From contig NZ_CALSBP010000001.1 in NCBI RefSeq assembly GCF_943373825.1, forward strand, positions 806,001-870,000: a stretch of DNA of 64,000 nt, written 5' to 3'. Shown here piece by piece: positions 10,084 through 15,963 of this stretch; position 1 is the first letter of the stretch; each line of letters begins with the position of its first letter. The position numbers and the translations under genes were made by a program. Under the pieces are notes generated by a model. The model made no database searches. It worked only from the letters and a program-made list of their open reading frames with translations, and had not been told where the DNA came from. Origin of the DNA: Aquimarina spinulae. GTDB taxonomy: Bacteria > Bacteroidota > Bacteroidia > Flavobacteriales > Flavobacteriaceae.

Positions 10084-10613
10084 TGATTTCAGAAGAAGAA
10101 ATAGAAAAAATAATTAGTGATTTTAGACCAAAGGAAGGAGAGTATAAATGTTATAGATATGTTAAGGACGGAGTATTGTTCTTTAATTTTTCCCCAGAAG
10201 ATGTTGATGATAGAGAAGCTCAAGCTGGTGGAGGAGACAATAGAGGTTTTCCAACTATTAGATTGAGTACTGGAGAAATAGAATATATTCATTATTTAGA
10301 TTTTCCTTTAGAATTGTTTGATCAGATTCCAAAACCTAATTGTGAGCTAATTATCTCTAAGATAAAAAAAAGAAAATTCATTAATCTAGGGGATATATAT
10401 AATTTTTCACTAGACAAATTTGGTGAGGATAACCCTGAAGATGTTATTTATTATAAGATAGAAATAGATGTTATAGGTATAGAGTTTTTTAATGAAGATG
10501 TTAGAAAATCATATGAATCTTTTTTTAATCAAGTAGGGGCAAAATTTATAGTCAACACTAATGATAAACTAGAGGTATTAAGAGAATTGCCTTGCTCCAC
10601 TAAGGGTGATTAA
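10083..10613 (+). CDS. Predicted immunity protein for tip 1
   Basis: A 176-residue acidic protein without signal peptide or membrane segment, starting at ATG 10083 within the TAATG overlap with tip 1. Small size, cytosolic character and translational coupling directly 3' of an RHS toxin tip are the usual signs of the cognate immunity gene, which would bind and block the papain-like domain. I do not recognise a named immunity family; a central segment (GFPTIRLSTGEIEYIHYLDF) looks like a beta hairpin. The last codons (CSTKGD then TAA) resemble the start of two cassette-end elements further right (10830 and 11071), which read RSPKSD and RSSKSD before a stop in the same alignment. Confidence 0.7.
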   Translation: MISEEEIEKIISDFRPKEGEYKCYRYVKDGVLFFNFSPEDVDDREAQAGGGDNRGFPTIRLSTGEIEYIHYLDFPLELFDQIPKPNCELIISKIKKRKFINLGDIYNFSLDKFGEDNPEDVIYYKIEIDVIGIEFFNEDVRKSYESFFNQVGAKFIVNTNDKLEVLRELPCSTKGD

Positions 10614-10647
10614 CCTCAGATGACGCTAGTTTGTCAAAATAACAGAT

Positions 10648-10724
10648 ACCCCCCGATGGTTCTAGTATGTGAAAGTAAGGGCTACCGCTAAGCTTGGCTT
10701 AGTTGCGTGTAAGAGTAAGCAAAC
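10648..10724 (+). repeat. Cassette-end element A
   Basis: It starts ACCCCCCG, contains CTAG, GCTACCGCTA and a small hairpin (CTAAGC-ttg-GCTTAG), and runs into a hairpin terminator. It aligns with the minus-strand element D at 12592-12490: both share ACCCCCCG, CTAG and an exact GCTACCGCTA in the same order. It follows immunity gene 1, as element D follows immunity gene 2, so it seems to mark the 3' boundary of a tip-immunity cassette. Its function is unknown. Confidence 0.6.
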
Positions 10725-10753
10725 AAAAGCTGATTAGAGATGGTCAGCTTTTT
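10725..10753 (+). terminator. Hairpin terminator after tip 1/immunity 1 cassette
   Basis: AAAAGCTGA (10725-10733) pairs with TCAGCTTTTT (10744-10753), giving a short stem followed by T-rich sequence. It closes the RHS-tip-immunity transcript. Confidence 0.7.
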
Positions 10754-10829
10754 GTATTTTAGTCTAATAAGTAGGAAATATAAGTTTCGTAACAAGAGTG
10801 GTTTATATTTTGTAAGGGCTGTAGTTTAA

Positions 10830-10915
10830 ACCCCGCTCTCCGAAGAGTGATTAAATAAAAGTTATGATGCTGCGCAAAGTCTCCTGACTTCGCGTTAGCG
10901 TATAGTAATACAGAT
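10830..10915 (+). repeat. Cassette-end element B (scar copy)
   Basis: ACCCCGCTCTCCGAAGAGTG opens this copy. It is followed by an imperfect hairpin around 10871-10894 (GCGCAAAGTC and GACTTCGCG about a TCCT loop). It is a near repeat of element C at 11071, but no immunity gene precedes it. Only about 75 bp separates the element A terminator from it, and I see no gene there. It looks like the residue of a lost cassette. Confidence 0.65.
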
Positions 10916-10955
10916 AAAAACAGTTACAGGCATTTAGTTTGTAGCTGTTTTTTTT
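10916..10955 (+). terminator. Hairpin with T-tract after element B
   Basis: AAAAACAGTTACA and TGTAGCTGTTTTTTTT form an imperfect stem followed by eight T residues. It stands in the same position relative to element B as the other hairpins do to elements A and C, although no complete gene precedes it now. Confidence 0.65.
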
Positions 10956-10970
10956 ATGTTTTATGGAGTT

Positions 10971-11072
10971 CTAAGAATATACTAACCTAGCTTTAGCATC
11001 CCTAATCATAGCATCAATAGTAAAAAGGACATGTTCTCTATCAGTATCAGGTAGTTTTTGTATAGTTAGTAC
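10971..11072 (-). pseudogene. C-terminal fragment of an XRE-family (helix-turn-helix) regulator
   Basis: On the minus strand a frame ending at TAG 10973-10971 reads LPDTDREHVLFTIDAMIRD followed by AKARLVYS and the stop. This resembles the C-terminal tail of small XRE-type regulators of Bacteroidota, from memory of the family (a D-R-x-x-V-x-x-x-I-D-x-x-x-R-D-A-K-A pattern). The helix-turn-helix domain is missing: going upstream the frame runs into element C and then a stop. I take it as the remnant of a regulator from an earlier cassette. It is too short for firm family assignment. Confidence 0.5.
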
Positions 11073-11168
11073 CCCGCTCTTCGAAGAGTGATTAACTTAA
11101 AAACGTGATGTTACGCAACGTCTCCCGACTTTGCGTTTGAGTACAGTTATAGTATGCATAGAAATGAT
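11071..11168 (+). repeat. Cassette-end element C (scar copy)
   Basis: It opens ACCCCGCTCTTCGAAGAGTG, nearly identical to element B, and includes the palindrome CTCTTCGAAGAG. A hairpin follows (ACGCAACGTC, loop TCCC, GACTTTGCGT near 11111-11136). Stem bases differ from element B yet pairing is broadly kept, which suggests the folded form matters. No immunity gene precedes it. Confidence 0.65.
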
Positions 11169-11196
11169 AAAAGCTACTTAGAAATAGGTAGCTTTT
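11169..11196 (+). terminator. Hairpin terminator after element C
   Basis: AAAAGCTAC pairs with GGTAGCTTTT around a TTAGAAATA loop. The same AAAAGCTAC/GTAGCTTTT stem recurs in the terminator between the recombinase gene and immunity 2 (12444-12471). Confidence 0.7.
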
Positions 11197-11216
11197 GTCT
11201 TTATATCAAACAGAGT

Positions 11217-11250
11217 TTAATCGATATAAAATGTGTTTTATATCGATTAA
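11217..11250. repeat. Perfect 15-bp inverted repeat upstream of the recombinase gene
   Basis: TTAATCGATATAAAA (11217-11231) and TTTTATATCGATTAA (11236-11250) are exact reverse complements around TGTG. No T-tract follows; an A-rich stretch does. It lies 100 bp before the recombinase start. It could be a regulator operator, a recombinase arm site or an AT-rich hairpin. Only the symmetry is observed. Confidence 0.8.
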
Positions 11251-11275
11251 TATAAAAAAAATAAAAAAATATTTA

Positions 11276-11315
11276 CCCAGTCCCGAAAAATGAAACTCAG
11301 GACTCGTATTCTTGT
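11276..11315 (+). repeat. 40-bp direct repeat, copy 1 (leader of the recombinase gene)
   Basis: This 40-bp sequence (CCCAGTCCCGAAAAATGAAA at its start, ending ATTCTTGT) recurs exactly at 14674-14713 in the same orientation. An A-rich run precedes both copies. Inside it, AGTCC and GGACT form a small inverted repeat. Copy 1 lies 37 bp before the recombinase ATG. Confidence 0.93.
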
Positions 11316-11345
11316 TAGAGTAAATAATGTAGTGAGGCAAGAATA
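11307..11345. promoter_or_regulatory. 8-bp inverted repeat at the recombinase gene start
   Basis: TATTCTTG (11307-11314) and CAAGAATA (11338-11345) are inverted around 23 bp and end just before the ATG at 11353. The left arm is the tail of the 40-bp direct repeat; the right arm is absent after the second copy of that repeat. It could be an autoregulatory operator or a recombinase binding pair. Confidence 0.45.
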
Positions 11346-11352
11346 TAAATAA

Positions 11353-12402
11353 ATGAAAAAAATAGTTGATTTAATACCTCTTTTTAAACAGTTTATTCGA
11401 GATTCTGAAACAGGAAAGCGATTAAAAAAAAATGGGAATAGAATTACCTCGGGTACTATCGATAATTACCGATATGTATTGCATAATTTGATTGAGTTTT
11501 CCAGCTCTTGCGATTTTGATTTACGAATCTGTGATGCACAAAAACTAACAAAGCGAGAATTTGAATCTGAAAAGAACTATTGGAAGAAGTTCTATCGAAA
11601 ATTCTCTGATTTCATGTATAAAAAAGGATGTTATGATAATTATGTAGGTAGTAATATGAAACAGATACGTACCTTCTTTAATTACCTAAAAAATGAAAAA
11701 CATTTTAATACTGGCGATTTTCATAAGCTTTTATATGTTCGTAAAGAAGAAGTAGATATCTTAGTGATATCTCCAGAACAATTAAAGTTCTTGATTCATA
11801 ACAAAGAATTTGAAACTATACTTACTCCTCCCGAAAAGCGTATCAAAGATATTTTTGTATTTGGCTGTACTACAGGTTTGCGTTTTTCTGATATTTTTTT
11901 GTTAACGACTAAAAACTTTGAAATGCAAAATGGAGATTGGTATTTAAAGGTTAAAAGCAAAAAAACAAAAGCCTACAGCTCGGTAAAATTACCAGGATAT
12001 GCAGTGAACATCTACCAGAAGTATAAATCTAAGAGTGCCAAAATTACTTTGTTTACTCCAATAACATTATATAGCTTCAATAAAACGCTAAAAAGTATCG
12101 GTGAAAAAGCAAATTTTACTGCTCCTATAGAGCTTTCTAGGGAGCGACAGGGTAAAACCTATACTGTCTATAAAAATACTCAGAAAAAGCCAGAACGTTT
12201 TTGTGATAAAATGAGTTCTCATATGATGAGACGTACAGCTATTACCACTTTACTAATTTTAGGGATGCCAGAACATTTGGTACGTACCATAAGTGGGCAT
12301 AGTGCTAATAGTAACTCCTTTTATAGATATGTACATTTTGCTCAATCCTATGTAGATAAAGAGATTGAAAAAGTATACAATAAGTTAGAAACATACGAGT
12401 AG
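11353..12402 (+). CDS. Tyrosine recombinase / phage-integrase family protein
   Basis: A 349-residue protein with an N-terminal SAM-like core-binding region (about 5-130) and a catalytic domain (135-345). The catalytic set is readable: R177 in TTGLRFSD, a Lys in KSKKTKAYSS (about 204), H290 and R293 in SHMMRRTA, H316 in SGHS and Y326 in FYRYVHF. It resembles the Bacteroidota family that catalyses site-specific inversions, integration and shufflon switching. It lies between two inverted RHS tip modules, points away from tip 1 and converges with immunity 2. The obvious proposal is that it rearranges these tips, but its target site is not proved. The ATG start at 11353 is preceded by A-rich sequence. 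Confidence 0.93.
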   Translation: MKKIVDLIPLFKQFIRDSETGKRLKKNGNRITSGTIDNYRYVLHNLIEFSSSCDFDLRICDAQKLTKREFESEKNYWKKFYRKFSDFMYKKGCYDNYVGSNMKQIRTFFNYLKNEKHFNTGDFHKLLYVRKEEVDILVISPEQLKFLIHNKEFETILTPPEKRIKDIFVFGCTTGLRFSDIFLLTTKNFEMQNGDWYLKVKSKKTKAYSSVKLPGYAVNIYQKYKSKSAKITLFTPITLYSFNKTLKSIGEKANFTAPIELSRERQGKTYTVYKNTQKKPERFCDKMSSHMMRRTAITTLLILGMPEHLVRTISGHSANSNSFYRYVHFAQSYVDKEIEKVYNKLETYE

Positions 12403-12443
12403 TAGTTTTTCTGCTAAAAAAATATCTTAAATCATAAAATAAC

Positions 12444-12471
12444 AAAAGCTACCCATTTCTAGGTAGCTTTT
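12444..12471. terminator. Bidirectional terminator between the recombinase and immunity 2
   Basis: AAAAGCTACC (12444-12453) and GGTAGCTTTT (12462-12471) are perfect complements with A/T tracts on both sides, so it can work for both converging transcripts. Confidence 0.75.
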
Positions 12472-12489
12472 AGCTATTAGTATAGTATT

Positions 12490-12592
12490 ATTTCTTACTC
12501 TTATCGCGATTACTCTTACGTTGCCAATCTTTATCTCCACTAGTCAAAGACGTAGCGGTAGCAATCACTCTAGTGCTAGTCAAGCGGGGGGT
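12490..12592 (-). repeat. Cassette-end element D
   Basis: Read on the minus strand from 12592, it opens ACCCCCCG, then CTAG, AGAGTGATT and GCTACCGCTA. This matches the order in element A and shares the GAGTGATT block of elements B and C. It lies directly 3' of immunity gene 2. An open minus-strand frame runs through it, with a tail reading TSGDKDWQRKSNRDKSKK and a stop near 12488; this could be a decayed coding end, but I do not recognise it. Confidence 0.6.
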
Positions 12593-12617
12593 AAAACCCC
12601 AACTATCTATTAATTAT

Positions 12618-13334
12618 TTAAATTAGGTCTAATGTTTTCAACATTTTTTTCTGCTTATCTCTATGTTTAGAATAATCATCATTTATATTTTCGAATAATA
12701 GTACTTTAAATAAACCATTATTCATTTTATTCAATTTATATACAAAATCTAGTTTTTTAATAAAACCCTCATCAATAATTTCTCCGAACCATGAACAGTA
12801 TCCAGCTATGTATGAAATACCACCTTTAAAAATACTTCTACCATAATTTTTTGAAATATCTATACATTTTTTATCCCAAAAATCTACATTAAAACTCAGT
12901 CCCTTTGTAGTTTTATTATTCATTTCATAAAATAATATAGACTCTTCATCTTGCCATTTCACATCATAATAATTAGTCAAAACAGCATAGCATATATTAT
13001 TCAATCGTGACACAAAATTCTCGATTTCAATAACCATCTCATTATTATAGCTAAAATAATAAGAACAACAAAAGATTTTAGTGTCATTATAATCAATTTT
13101 AGATAGATGTAAGCTATAGTCATTTTCTAAATTAATTATTAATCCATCATTACTTTCGTTATCTATAATTTGTTTAAATCCAGAAAAATATTCGTCATTG
13201 TTAGTTACAATACTTTCTATTACAACATCATTTTTTATTAATTCATGAAAATCCAAAAATGTTTTTTTCTCACAACTATAAAATTTAAATATTGTTTCTT
13301 TTGAATAATCTTTAACTTTCTTTTTAAATATCAT
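12618..13334 (-). CDS. Predicted immunity protein for orphan tip 2
   Basis: A protein of about 238 residues, AT-rich, without signal peptide. I start it at the ATG at 13334, 13 bp after the tip 2 stop; an upstream TTG at 13364 would overlap tip 2 by 17 bp. Position and orientation directly 3' of a toxin tip on the minus strand suggest the immunity gene. No family is recognised. It contains many aromatic and acidic residues (for example CSYYFSYNN and SWFGEIIDEGF). It ends just before cassette-end element D and faces the recombinase gene across a shared terminator. Confidence 0.65.
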   Translation of the reverse strand: MIFKKKVKDYSKETIFKFYSCEKKTFLDFHELIKNDVVIESIVTNNDEYFSGFKQIIDNESNDGLIINLENDYSLHLSKIDYNDTKIFCCSYYFSYNNEMVIEIENFVSRLNNICYAVLTNYYDVKWQDEESILFYEMNNKTTKGLSFNVDFWDKKCIDISKNYGRSIFKGGISYIAGYCSWFGEIIDEGFIKKLDFVYKLNKMNNGLFKVLLFENINDDYSKHRDKQKKMLKTLDLI

Positions 13335-13347
13335 TTTGTTGACTGAG

Positions 13348-14415
13348 TTATAATTTTGAATCAATATTCACTTTTACATTATTATCTTTACCGTGCTTAA
13401 TTAATTTTTGAAAATCGTCATAATATTTACCTCCTTCTTTAGTGAATTCTTTTAGTAGTTTATCAGGTACTAATATATCTAAAACTCCTTCCTTTGGTGA
13501 GTAATTTATTCCTTTAAATTTAAATCCATTAGATACCTTGTTCGCTATTTTATTAATGTATCCCTTATATGTACTTAAAGAAAATTTATCTGCTTTAAAA
13601 GTTTTAAAAGAAGAAAAAACATTTCCTTTAACAAAATCAAAAGACGGAAAATTTGGAGATATGTTATCTAACCATTGCCATCCTTTATATTTAGTAGTTG
13701 CTGCGAATCTTTCAATTAATCTCCCTCTCGTAGTTCCATAAAAATTAGCAAACATTTGCTTAATCGCTGTGTTTGCAAAAGATTTTTGCATTACCTTTCT
13801 AAAAGTTCGGGAATAAATTCCACCTCCTACAAGGGCCAAAGGGTAGTCAATTAAACTAGAACCTTCTACATGAGTTGCATCAAAAGGTATGTCTAAGGAC
13901 ATCCTAATTGTTTCACCACCTAATAACCAACTTACATCATATTGGGCAAAATGTACAAATTCCCCATCCATATATGATGTTTTTGCTCCACCAGTAAATT
14001 TTAAATGGACATCAGTTTCATCATCAACTAACCCCATTCCTTTAAGTCCTTTCGCAATTCCTAAAATATTTTGTGTAAAGCTACCCTTAAATTTTTCTTG
14101 TACATTTCTTGGGTTAAGAACAAAAATTTTCGACTTATCATATCCTTCTAAAGAATTATTTATTACAATTCTTTTTTCTAGCCCTTCTAATTCAGTAGCC
14201 CATATTACACTATTTTCGCTAAAAGAATAAGGACTATTCCATGGGTATTTTATAGCCAACGGATCCACTGCAAAGAATCTCCCTAATCTAGGGTCATGCA
14301 TACGATACTTATAGTTTATGCTATTCCCTTCGCCTTTGATTTCGTCATCTTTTTCTTGTCCCTGGAATCCATATCTATAGGATTTAGAATCTTTATGACG
14401 ATTAGGTTGTAGCAT
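13348..14415 (-). CDS. Orphan RHS C-terminal tip 2: RHS end motif plus restriction-endonuclease-like toxin
   Basis: It begins inside the conserved RHS end: MLQPNRHKDSKSYRYGF, then DPRLGRFFAVDPL (residues 41-53), in one intact frame, unlike tip 1. There is no core upstream, so it is an orphan module and is expected to be silent unless fused to an RHS core. The ATG at 14415 is internal to the motif and may not be used. The C-terminal domain (about 225-355) shows RGRLIE (E235), PSFDF (D260) and SSFKTF (K271). That E...D...S-x-K spacing fits PD-(D/E)XK nuclease toxins (Tox-REase group), so DNA cleavage is the likely activity. The nuclease call is by motif only. Confidence 0.8.
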   Translation of the reverse strand: MLQPNRHKDSKSYRYGFQGQEKDDEIKGEGNSINYKYRMHDPRLGRFFAVDPLAIKYPWNSPYSFSENSVIWATELEGLEKRIVINNSLEGYDKSKIFVLNPRNVQEKFKGSFTQNILGIAKGLKGMGLVDDETDVHLKFTGGAKTSYMDGEFVHFAQYDVSWLLGGETIRMSLDIPFDATHVEGSSLIDYPLALVGGGIYSRTFRKVMQKSFANTAIKQMFANFYGTTRGRLIERFAATTKYKGWQWLDNISPNFPSFDFVKGNVFSSFKTFKADKFSLSTYKGYINKIANKVSNGFKFKGINYSPKEGVLDILVPDKLLKEFTKEGGKYYDDFQKLIKHGKDNNVKVNIDSKL

Positions 14416-14431
14416 CCCAAACGGATAGTAA
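14261..14431 (-). repeat. Right inverted repeat (RHS tip junction), 171 bp
   Basis: Reverse-complement partner of 8999-9170, about 96% identical. It keeps the RHS motif in frame (AAA GAT TCT AAA), which shows that the extra C at 9041 in the left copy is the deviation. Homology stops at TTACTATCCG; upstream sequence (14432 onward) has nothing in common with the RHS core. Confidence 0.95.
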
Positions 14432-14673
14432 TCAAAATCTTGTTTACATCAGTATTTAAAAGAACTTTGGCAATTTTTATGAGAACGAAAATAACCATTT
14501 GTTGTTAAAATCAACAATAATTTTACTGCTTTTATAACATCCCGTATACATTTTTTTAAGGGTAAAGGATATTCATTTCTAAATAAGAATTATTGATCTT
14601 TATGTACCACCAAAATAAAAATAGACTTATACTATCATAATGTTAAAGATCAAAAAAAATAAAAAAAATAATT

Positions 14674-14713
14674 CCCAGTCCCGAAAAATGAAACTCAGGA
14701 CTCGTATTCTTGT
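14674..14713 (+). repeat. 40-bp direct repeat, copy 2
   Basis: Identical over 40 bp to 11276-11315 and in the same orientation, again after a run of A residues. The pair brackets about 3.4 kb that holds the recombinase, immunity 2 and tip 2, so exchange between the copies would excise that block as a circle. No recombinase gene follows this copy. Confidence 0.93.
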
Positions 14714-14917
14714 ACTGTGAAAAATGATGGAGCGTGAAGATTAAGTATGATTTTCATGAGATTTAGGTTAATGTAAAAGCATGATGTAGAATGATTTGAT
14801 ATGTTTGATTGCATGTAATGTAAGGTGTGGAAAATGTATAGAGAGTTAGCTTTTTTGAGAAAAATAGACTTCTTAAAGCAAAGTTAAATCTTAACTTTTT
14901 AACAACTTAAAAATGAA

Positions 14918-14925
14918 TATATTTG
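14918..14925 (+). promoter_or_regulatory. Candidate -7 box (TATATTTG)
   Basis: Matches the Bacteroidota TAnnTTTG consensus in non-coding sequence. It is about 260 bp before the first gene of the secretion operon. No clear -33 element was confirmed. Confidence 0.35.
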
Positions 14926-15133
14926 CGACTTCGTTTTTTACAAGCATACAAAGTATTGTATCTATAAATGCTTTGTCGAAATGAATTTAAAATATTGATT
15001 ATTAGTGAATTAAATATGTGTGCAAGGTAGGTTTTTAGATTTTTTATAGTAGTCGTTTATGTAATCTAACAAGTCTGTTGTAGTGTAGAAAACAAAACGT
15101 TTTAAAAACTAAATATCATAACGGTACAACAAA

Positions 15134-15141
15134 TAAATTTG
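15134..15141 (+). promoter_or_regulatory. Candidate -7 box (TAAATTTG) of the secretion operon
   Basis: TAnnTTTG match about 45 bp before the ATG of the MORN-like lipoprotein, the first gene of the T2SS-like operon. Position and consensus make it the better promoter candidate for the whole run to 26526. Confidence 0.5.
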
Positions 15142-15186
15142 CGCAAAAAATAATAACCACGATGGTTGGAAAAGTATTGTAAAGGA

Positions 15187-15963
15187 ATGCAAAAAATAAT
15201 ATATATAAGTATCATATTCACCTGCCTGTTGAGTTGTAAAACTTCACAGGAACTGTTTAATAAGAAAAATATTAGTACTACCGAGTATAAAGAAAGTTTT
15301 CATATTACAGAAGATGAGCCAAAACCAAAACCAGGAGTAAAATACTATTGGTTTAAATCCAGAAAAGTACAGGCTACACAAAGTGATTATGCGGGAGAAT
15401 TATTGGATGGATTATATACCAAGTATTATTACTCTAATGAATTGGCAGAGAAAGGTAATTTTAATAAAGGAAAAAAGATTGGTATCTGGAAATCCTGGTA
15501 TAAAAATGGTCAATTAGCAACTACAGAAAACTGGAATAAAGGAATACTAAATGGCAAATGCGTATTCTATGATAGTATTGGTAATGTTATATCAAAAGGT
15601 AAATATACTAGTGGTAAACGATCTGGGAAATGGGTTTTCGTACAAAAAGGTGACACTATAGATTATAGTAAAAAAGTACGTAAAGAAAAAGATACACTAC
15701 AACCAGGATTCTTTGGTAGATTATTTAAAAAGAAAGCAAAAGATTCAGTAGCTACTCAAGAGAAAAAAACAGGTTTCTTTAAAAGACTTTTTTCTAAAAA
15801 AAATAAAAATAAAGCAACTTCCAAAAAAACAAAAAATAATAACCCAAAAGTAAAAGGCAGTACTAAAAAGGAAGCTAAAAAAGAAAAACAAAAAAAGACA
15901 GCTAACGATAAACCAAATTTCTTTCAACGATTATTTGGTAAAAAAGAAAAAGATAATACGTGA
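15187..15963 (+). CDS. Lipoprotein with MORN/YwqK-like repeats and three FFxRLF motifs
   Basis: I start at ATG 15187 (MQKIIYISIIFTCLLSC), which gives a lipoprotein signal with lipobox LLSC; the TTG at 15166 adds seven residues and spoils this. The middle (about 75-155) has repeats of the type G-x-W-x-x-W-Y-x-N-G-Q-L, as in YwqK/MORN proteins. The C-terminal third is very Lys-rich and carries three copies of a motif: FFGRLFKKK, FFKRLFSKK and FFQRLFGKK. It overlaps the next gene (ACGTGATA) and opens the T2SS-like operon, so a role as an outer-membrane accessory or pilotin-like part is possible but unproved. Confidence 0.75.
   Translation: MQKIIYISIIFTCLLSCKTSQELFNKKNISTTEYKESFHITEDEPKPKPGVKYYWFKSRKVQATQSDYAGELLDGLYTKYYYSNELAEKGNFNKGKKIGIWKSWYKNGQLATTENWNKGILNGKCVFYDSIGNVISKGKYTSGKRSGKWVFVQKGDTIDYSKKVRKEKDTLQPGFFGRLFKKKAKDSVATQEKKTGFFKRLFSKKNKNKATSKKTKNNNPKVKGSTKKEAKKEKQKKTANDKPNFFQRLFGKKEKDNT

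Larger units (their letters stand above)
14432..15186. other. Non-coding gap between orphan tip 2 and the secretion operon
   Basis: No credible gene is seen. The gap holds the breakpoint of RHS homology, a small hairpin near 14502-14520 (TTGTTG and CAACAA), an A-rich run before the second 40-bp direct repeat, and two TAnnTTTG promoter candidates towards the right. Sequence after the second direct repeat weakly resembles the recombinase leader, as if a recombinase gene once followed there. Confidence 0.6.

Noticed and set aside
10614..11352. tRNA or tmRNA gene in the cassette array, suggested by its hairpins
   Set aside because: No cloverleaf with T-loop and anticodon arm could be drawn; the hairpins are terminators and element stems.
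12488..12610. A separate small protein on the minus strand after immunity 2
   Set aside because: Open frame but no start with ribosome-binding context, and the segment is the degenerate cassette-end element D.
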